Both the position numbers and the translations under genes were made by a program. Source: JBCBKU01 sp965267475 (GTDB taxonomy: Bacteria > Pseudomonadota > Alphaproteobacteria > Rhodobacterales > Rhodobacteraceae). Taken from it: 64,000 bases of DNA. Each line of letters starts with the position of its first letter. Positions within the stretch are counted from its first letter, which is position 1. This document shows, one piece after another, positions 59,923-64,000 of the stretch. The DNA is taken from NCBI GenBank assembly GCA_965267475.1, contig OZ254079.1, forward strand, positions 2,356,001-2,420,000, in the 5' to 3' direction. The notes beneath the pieces are model-generated. The model had not been told where the DNA came from, searched no databases, and saw nothing but the letters and a program-made list of their open reading frames with translations.

Positions 59923-61491
59923 TCAAGCGGCTATAGCCTCAAGCGCCCCGAACAGTTTCTCTTTCCGTTCGGGGTCGCGCAAATCGAAGTGTTTCCGGAA
60001 ACCGGAACTGTCGAGGGTGACGTTCCGACGCGATACCTCGCCCAGGGCACGCTTAGCTTTTTCGTCGTTTCCGGCGATGGCCTGAATGCCCGCAGCGATC
60101 AGGTAGACATGGACATGGGCGTTCACAGTTGCCATCACCTGATCGGCATGGGCAACTGCCGTTTCCAGATCATCGCGTATGAAGGCCGCCAAAGCGCGCG
60201 TGCCCATCATCGTCTGAATGTGCGGATCGATCGGGCTTCTGGCCAAGGCTGATGACACATGCACCTCGGCGCGGTGCCCGTCGCAAAGAACCGTGTTCAG
60301 AAGCGCGCTGTTGTAATAGGCAAACGCGTAGTTCGGCGCGAGGTTCAATGAACGCTCGATGCTGATCATCCCACCTTCGATGTCACCCTGGATCCACTTC
60401 GCGCGCCCAAGCATGAGATTACAATAAGGATCAAGCGGGTCGTACTGCATCGCACGTTCGGCATGCTGCATCGTTAGGTCGCGGTGGTGATCGAACTTCT
60501 TGCCGAATTGCTGGAAGTAGCTCTGGAACTCGCAATAGGACAGGGCCGCATGCGCGCGTGCGAAACCCGGATCAATGGCCACGGCCTTGGCAAAATGGGC
60601 ACCCGCCGCTTCATTGTCGGCCTGATTGTAGTGAAACATCGCCCGGATGCCGCGATGATAATGCCCCCAGGCATCCAGGTTTTCGCTTGGCACGCGGCTT
60701 AGCCGCTCGGTCTCGTTAAAGGCCAACCGGTATTCGACAACAGTCGCGATTTCCTGGGCGATCTTCACGCGCAGATCAAAAATATCTTCGATCACCCCGT
60801 TGAACGCATCGCTCCACACCACTTGCTGCGATCGGGCGTCCACCAGTTCCGCGAACAGGTTCAAACGCTCGTTGGACAGCTCAATAGATCCCGACAGAAT
60901 GTAAGTCGCGCCCAGCTTGTCGCGAATTTCTTCGAAGTTGATGCCTGGACCCCGGAACTGAAACGCCGAGGCCCGCGCAATCACTTTCACCCATTTGAGC
61001 TGGGTCAGCGTGGAAATCAGCTCGATCGGCAGCGCGTCGGCAATCGCGCTGTGGGTCGTGTCGGTCCCAATCAGTTCAAATGGCAGAACCGCAATGACGG
61101 GAGGTCCTCGCCCACTATCGGGCGCCGCTGCTTCCCGGACAGCAACAGGGGCACTCTCTGCCAAGGGCGAAACATTCCCCTGTCCAGGCGTGACATCCGC
61201 CATAAAGCGAAAGCCGCGACCATGGACGGTTTTGACAAACTTTTGCTTCTGACCGTTGTCCTTGAGAACCCGCCGGATCTGAGCAATGGCCGAAGACAGC
61301 GTTGCGTCCGAGACGAACACGCCGGTCCAAACGTGATCAAAGATCTCGTCTTTTGTGAGCACGCGGTCGTGGTTCTCGACGAGCATCACAAGAAGAGTGA
61401 AACTTTTGGGTTCAATCGCGATAGGCGTGCCGTTGTCGCGAAGTTCCAGCTGCTTGGTGTCCAGCTCGAAGTGATCAAACCGAAAAATCAT
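59923..61491 (-). CDS. CadC-like winged-helix regulator with C-terminal TPR-type domain
   Basis: A 522-residue protein with an OmpR-type winged helix at residues 1-100 (FRFDHFELDTKQLELRDNG, LTKDEIFDHVWTGVFVSDATL, FVKTVHGRGFRF), a middle domain shared with adenylate-cyclase-linked regulators (PVIAVLPFELIGTD... YILSGSIELSNERLNLFAELVD) and TPR-like helices to the end (AHAALSYCEFQSYFQQ, YAFAYYNSALLNTVL). No transmembrane helix is visible, so it is a soluble one-component regulator. The ATG at 61491 has no clear Shine-Dalgarno sequence; an upstream extension is less likely. Confidence 0.87.
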   Translation of the reverse strand: MIFRFDHFELDTKQLELRDNGTPIAIEPKSFTLLVMLVENHDRVLTKDEIFDHVWTGVFVSDATLSSAIAQIRRVLKDNGQKQKFVKTVHGRGFRFMADVTPGQGNVSPLAESAPVAVREAAAPDSGRGPPVIAVLPFELIGTDTTHSAIADALPIELISTLTQLKWVKVIARASAFQFRGPGINFEEIRDKLGATYILSGSIELSNERLNLFAELVDARSQQVVWSDAFNGVIEDIFDLRVKIAQEIATVVEYRLAFNETERLSRVPSENLDAWGHYHRGIRAMFHYNQADNEAAGAHFAKAVAIDPGFARAHAALSYCEFQSYFQQFGKKFDHHRDLTMQHAERAMQYDPLDPYCNLMLGRAKWIQGDIEGGMISIERSLNLAPNYAFAYYNSALLNTVLCDGHRAEVHVSSALARSPIDPHIQTMMGTRALAAFIRDDLETAVAHADQVMATVNAHVHVYLIAAGIQAIAGNDEKAKRALGEVSRRNVTLDSSGFRKHFDLRDPERKEKLFGALEAIAA

Positions 61492-61839
61492 TGCCCGAAC
61501 CGTATCATATCTTGTTCCCTTGGCGAAATATGCCCGACGCAGACCACCGAACCGGTTCTTCAACGCCGGTCATTCCACCCCACGAGCCCCCGCACGCGCA
61601 TTTCATCAGAATCCCACACAACCCTGGAATTCGTTTTCGGCGCCAAAAACGTGCAAAACCGGCGTTTGTTGCCCTTCGTGAAACGCATAGCCGACGGTTT
61701 CGCATGAATTTACTCGCCGATTACGCCAGATTTACGATCTATTTACGGTAGCGCGGTTCCGGCAACCCCTCACCCGCCGCATGATGGTTTCCGTCACGTC
61801 AATTGATTTCGACGGCGTGAACGTCAAGGAGGGGATCAG
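61492..61839. promoter_or_regulatory. Divergent intergenic region with phased ATTTAC repeats
   Basis: This 348 bp gap between the CadC-like gene and the ACP-like gene has no coding sequence I can support. It contains four copies of ATT(T)AC, at 61708, 61720, 61730 and 61741, spaced 12, 10 and 11 bases, that is on one face of the helix. OmpR-type winged-helix proteins bind such tandem half-sites, so the array is a candidate operator for the adjacent regulator. ACGTCAA occurs twice more downstream (about 61796 and 61821). Confidence 0.45.
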
Positions 61840-62118
61840 GTGGACCAGAGTGTCACACAAGTAACGATTGAACGGGCTGTCACGACGGTCGTCGCCGAAT
61901 TGGCGGTCGAGCCCGAAGCGTACGTTCACCTGGATCACACGCTTTTGGGGACCTTCGGGTTCTCTGCGCTGAACCGGCGCGGTCTGGCTGGAAGATTGCA
62001 GGCGGAATTAGCCGCCCGAGATCTTCCGATCCCGGGAGGTGTTCACCCGGGTGAAACACAGGCAGCCGAACGCGTGCGCGATCTTATTGGCCTCCTCCGG
62101 GGCAAGTTTGGGGTGTGA
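61840..62118 (+). CDS. Small hypothetical protein resembling an acyl carrier protein fold
   Basis: A 92-residue protein starting at GTG 61840 with AAGGAGG eight bases upstream, so translation is well supported. The helix pattern, with a central HTLLGTFGFSALNRRGL followed by helices II and III, resembles acyl carrier proteins, where the phosphopantetheine serine lies in a DSL motif; here it reads FSAL. The resemblance is by eye and may be coincidental. No fatty-acid or polyketide genes lie nearby. It follows the phased repeat array and may be controlled by the CadC-like regulator. Confidence 0.5.
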   Translation: MDQSVTQVTIERAVTTVVAELAVEPEAYVHLDHTLLGTFGFSALNRRGLAGRLQAELAARDLPIPGGVHPGETQAAERVRDLIGLLRGKFGV

Positions 62119-62512
62119 TCGCATGTCGCTGCTGGAGCGATCATATCCTGCCCCGCCCGTGTCGGGCGGCATTGGTCAGAGTGCTAGCGGTCCCAGCTTG
62201 CATCTTCTTAGGGGAAGGGACTGGTCAGTGCGGTTGAGCGTTTGATGCGGGCGGGGAACTAACACATTTTTTCGGGCCGGGACCCATGCGTGGTTTCCGA
62301 GCATGACCTGGCCAAATTTATTGAACCAGAAGCCCTTTTTTAGCGCGGCGGGTGACGATACGTGGCCTCGCGCTGGGTGCTGGTCTGCGACCGGTCCCGG
62401 GTGCGGAGCCCATTTAATGTCCCCCTGGGTGCGGGTGGCCATAAGCCGAGTTCGGGAATTATTTCCTAGCCTGGCTGGTCACCCGCGCAACAGCTTCCGG
62501 GATCGGTCGCGG
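62119..62512. other. 394 bp without a recognised gene
   Basis: Between the ACP-like gene and the convergent TPP enzyme gene I find no supported coding frame. The segment contains a strong hairpin CCGCCCG-TGT-CGGGCGG near 62155-62172, a possible GTCCC/GGGAC pairing further on, and a T6 run near 62270. It could hold a structured RNA or a decayed gene; it does not match RNase P, SRP or tmRNA core motifs that I know. Confidence 0.35.
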
Positions 62513-64000
62513 TTATTCGGCTTTCAAATCATCCAGATGTTCGTTGGGCGTAATCGCATCCAAACTGACGTTCAAATCCAGCACGGCGCCCGATCGGGAC
62601 GCCACCGCCCGTTCGAACGCTTCGGCAAATCCCTCGGTGGTTTCAACCCGCTCACCGTGGATCCCGTAAGCCCTTGCAATCGATGCGAAATCCGGGTTTT
62701 CCAATTGGGTACCGGACACTCTTCCGGGAAAGCGGCGTTCCTGATGCATACGGATCGTCCCATAAGATCCGTTGTTCAGGATCAAAATGATCGGGACCGC
62801 TCCAGCCTGCGCGGCGGTGCCCAGTTCGGCCAATTGCATCTGAATGTCTCCATCCCCTGCGAAACACAGAACCAACCGGTCGGGACAGGCGACCTTCGCG
62901 GCGATCGCGGCCGGCAACCCATAGCCCATGGCCCCCGATTGTGGCGCCAACGCACGTTGATCGGGGCCGTAGACCAGATACTTGTTTGGCCAGGCCGTGA
63001 AATTGCCAGCTCCACTGGCCACGATGACATCACCCGGCAGGCGATCACGCAAAAAGGTCATGACCAATCCCATATCGACCGGGCTTGGTTGTGGTTTCGC
63101 GGTAAGTGAAGCCAGAAACGCAGCGCGGCAGGCCTGTGCCCAATCGGGCCAGGTCTTGGATGGGATGCGCGCGGCCAAGGCCTTGGAGAACGCATTGGGA
63201 CCTGCCTGCACCGCGATCTCGGGGGTATAGATCTTGCCGATCTCGTCTGGCGACAGATGCACATGCAGGATCCGTTGCTTCGGGCGCGGCACATCGAACA
63301 GGGTGTAGGCGTCGGTGGTCATCTCACCGAAACGGATATTGACCGCCAGGATCACGTCTGCCGTTTCGATCAGGGATCGGACGTTTTGGGGCATGCCGAC
63401 CCCGGCATCCCCAGAATACACGTCCGAGGCGTTGTCGAACTGATCGTTATAGCGAAATGCCGTCGCCACGGGGATCTGGGCAGCTTCGGCAAAAGCCTGC
63501 AAGGCTTTCGATCCTTCAGGCTGCCATCCGCCGCCACCCATCAGGATCAGGGGATGCGCGGCTTCGGAAAGGTCGGCCAGGATCTGGTCAAGGCCTTGGT
63601 CACTCGGCGCCGGTTCCGCGATCTGGATGGGCGCCGAAAGCGGCTCGGCCTCTGTGGCGCCTGAAAGGACGTCCTCGGGCAGAGCCACGACCACCGGGCC
63701 AGGTCGGCCTGAGATGGCTGATGTCCAGGCCCGTTGCAGAACCTCTGGGATCCGGTCGGGCGACGTGATCTCGGTCGCCCATTTGGCGATGGGGCCGAAA
63801 AAGGCGCGGTAATCGACTTCCTGGAAAGCCTCGCGCCCTTGCTGGTGCTGACCTACCTGCCCCACAAACAGGATCATCGGCGCGCTGTCCTGCATGGCGG
63901 TGTGGACCCCGATCGAGGCGTTCGTGGCCCCGGGCCCCCGGGTGACGAAGGCCAGACCGGGCGCCCGCATCAGCTTGCCATAGGCGGCGGCAGCAAACCC
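62513..64000 (-). CDS. Thiamine pyrophosphate-dependent enzyme, acetolactate synthase-like (5' partial)
   Basis: The minus-strand frame continues beyond the right edge of the window; about 495 residues are visible, lacking the N-terminus. It contains FVTRGPGATNASIGVHTAMQ, FVGQVGQHQQGREAFQEVDY, a middle DHS-like domain and the TPP motif CFAGDGDIQMQLAELGTAA with NN 26 residues later. This fits acetolactate synthase large-subunit paralogues; specific IlvB function is not implied because no ilvN is adjacent. It is distinct from Xsc in the same window. Confidence 0.88.
   Translation of the reverse strand, partial: GFAAAAYGKLMRAPGLAFVTRGPGATNASIGVHTAMQDSAPMILFVGQVGQHQQGREAFQEVDYRAFFGPIAKWATEITSPDRIPEVLQRAWTSAISGRPGPVVVALPEDVLSGATEAEPLSAPIQIAEPAPSDQGLDQILADLSEAAHPLILMGGGGWQPEGSKALQAFAEAAQIPVATAFRYNDQFDNASDVYSGDAGVGMPQNVRSLIETADVILAVNIRFGEMTTDAYTLFDVPRPKQRILHVHLSPDEIGKIYTPEIAVQAGPNAFSKALAARIPSKTWPDWAQACRAAFLASLTAKPQPSPVDMGLVMTFLRDRLPGDVIVASGAGNFTAWPNKYLVYGPDQRALAPQSGAMGYGLPAAIAAKVACPDRLVLCFAGDGDIQMQLAELGTAAQAGAVPIILILNNGSYGTIRMHQERRFPGRVSGTQLENPDFASIARAYGIHGERVETTEGFAEAFERAVASRSGAVLDLNVSLDAITPNEHLDDLKAE

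Noticed and set aside
59923..61491. Membrane-bound CadC sensor
   Set aside because: No transmembrane helix is visible after the winged helix, so a soluble regulator is more likely.
62303..63109. Plus-strand frame opposite the end of the TPP enzyme
   Set aside because: The TPP enzyme is clear on the minus strand; the frame has no motif and shadow-like composition.

Overview
The window comes from a GC-rich alphaproteobacterium, most likely Rhodobacterales (Roseobacter group). This is inferred from the gene order argS - SPOR protein - nagZ - scpA - scpB, the aerobic (Cob-type) cobalamin genes, the tauR/tpa/xsc taurine genes, a DksA with a degenerate zinc finger, and intergenic elements of a type I remember from roseobacters. 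Genes are tightly packed and many overlap by ATGA, GTGA or TGATG. I saw no rRNA, tRNA, CRISPR array or insertion sequence.

Layout. 1-9.9 kb: end of an isocitrate lyase/PEP mutase family gene, then the minus-strand block argS to scpB, an SDR oxidoreductase joined to an ECF-type sigma factor, and dgt. 10-24 kb: housekeeping and metabolic genes (erpA, threonine dehydratase, xthA, patatin, two LysR regulators, tgt, SufT-like and SufA-like Fe-S carriers, tpiA, an orphan iron-type ABC permease, an FAD monooxygenase, dksA, a MoxR ATPase) and a decayed glycosyltransferase. 24-27.6 kb: a VOC protein, an AEC transporter, a GNAT enzyme, a DUF2927 lipoprotein and a small membrane protein. 27.6-52.4 kb: a large cobalamin region, interrupted around 34.3-37.1 kb by a metallophosphoesterase/HAD pair, CbrC and a cupin. 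52.4-64 kb: pyridoxal kinase, two small proteins, taurine catabolism (tpa, tauR, xsc, then a citrate synthase homologue in place of pta), a CadC-like regulator with a possible operator array, an ACP-like small gene and the end of a TPP enzyme.

How the cobalamin genes fit together: cobA, cobI, cobG, cobJ, cobM, cobF, cobK, cobL, cobH and cobB build hydrogenobyrinic acid a,c-diamide. CobN (with CobW and a DUF1636 protein) serves cobalt insertion. CobO, CobQ, CbiB/CobD, CobC, a PduX-like kinase, CobU and CobT adenosylate, amidate and build the nucleotide loop. Two cobalamin riboswitches precede the DUF1636-cobW-cobN-cobGHIJ run and an orphan CbiM-like permease. The cobST cobaltochelatase subunits, cobalamin synthase (cobV/cobS) and bluB are not in the window. 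Three things stand out: cobM carries a single-base frameshift, cobG lacks its cysteine-rich C-terminal part, and cobK is inverted inside the operon with its start codon interlocked with that of cobL. Two tandem Lin0512-family genes of unknown function are coupled to cobQ and are the best candidates for something undescribed.
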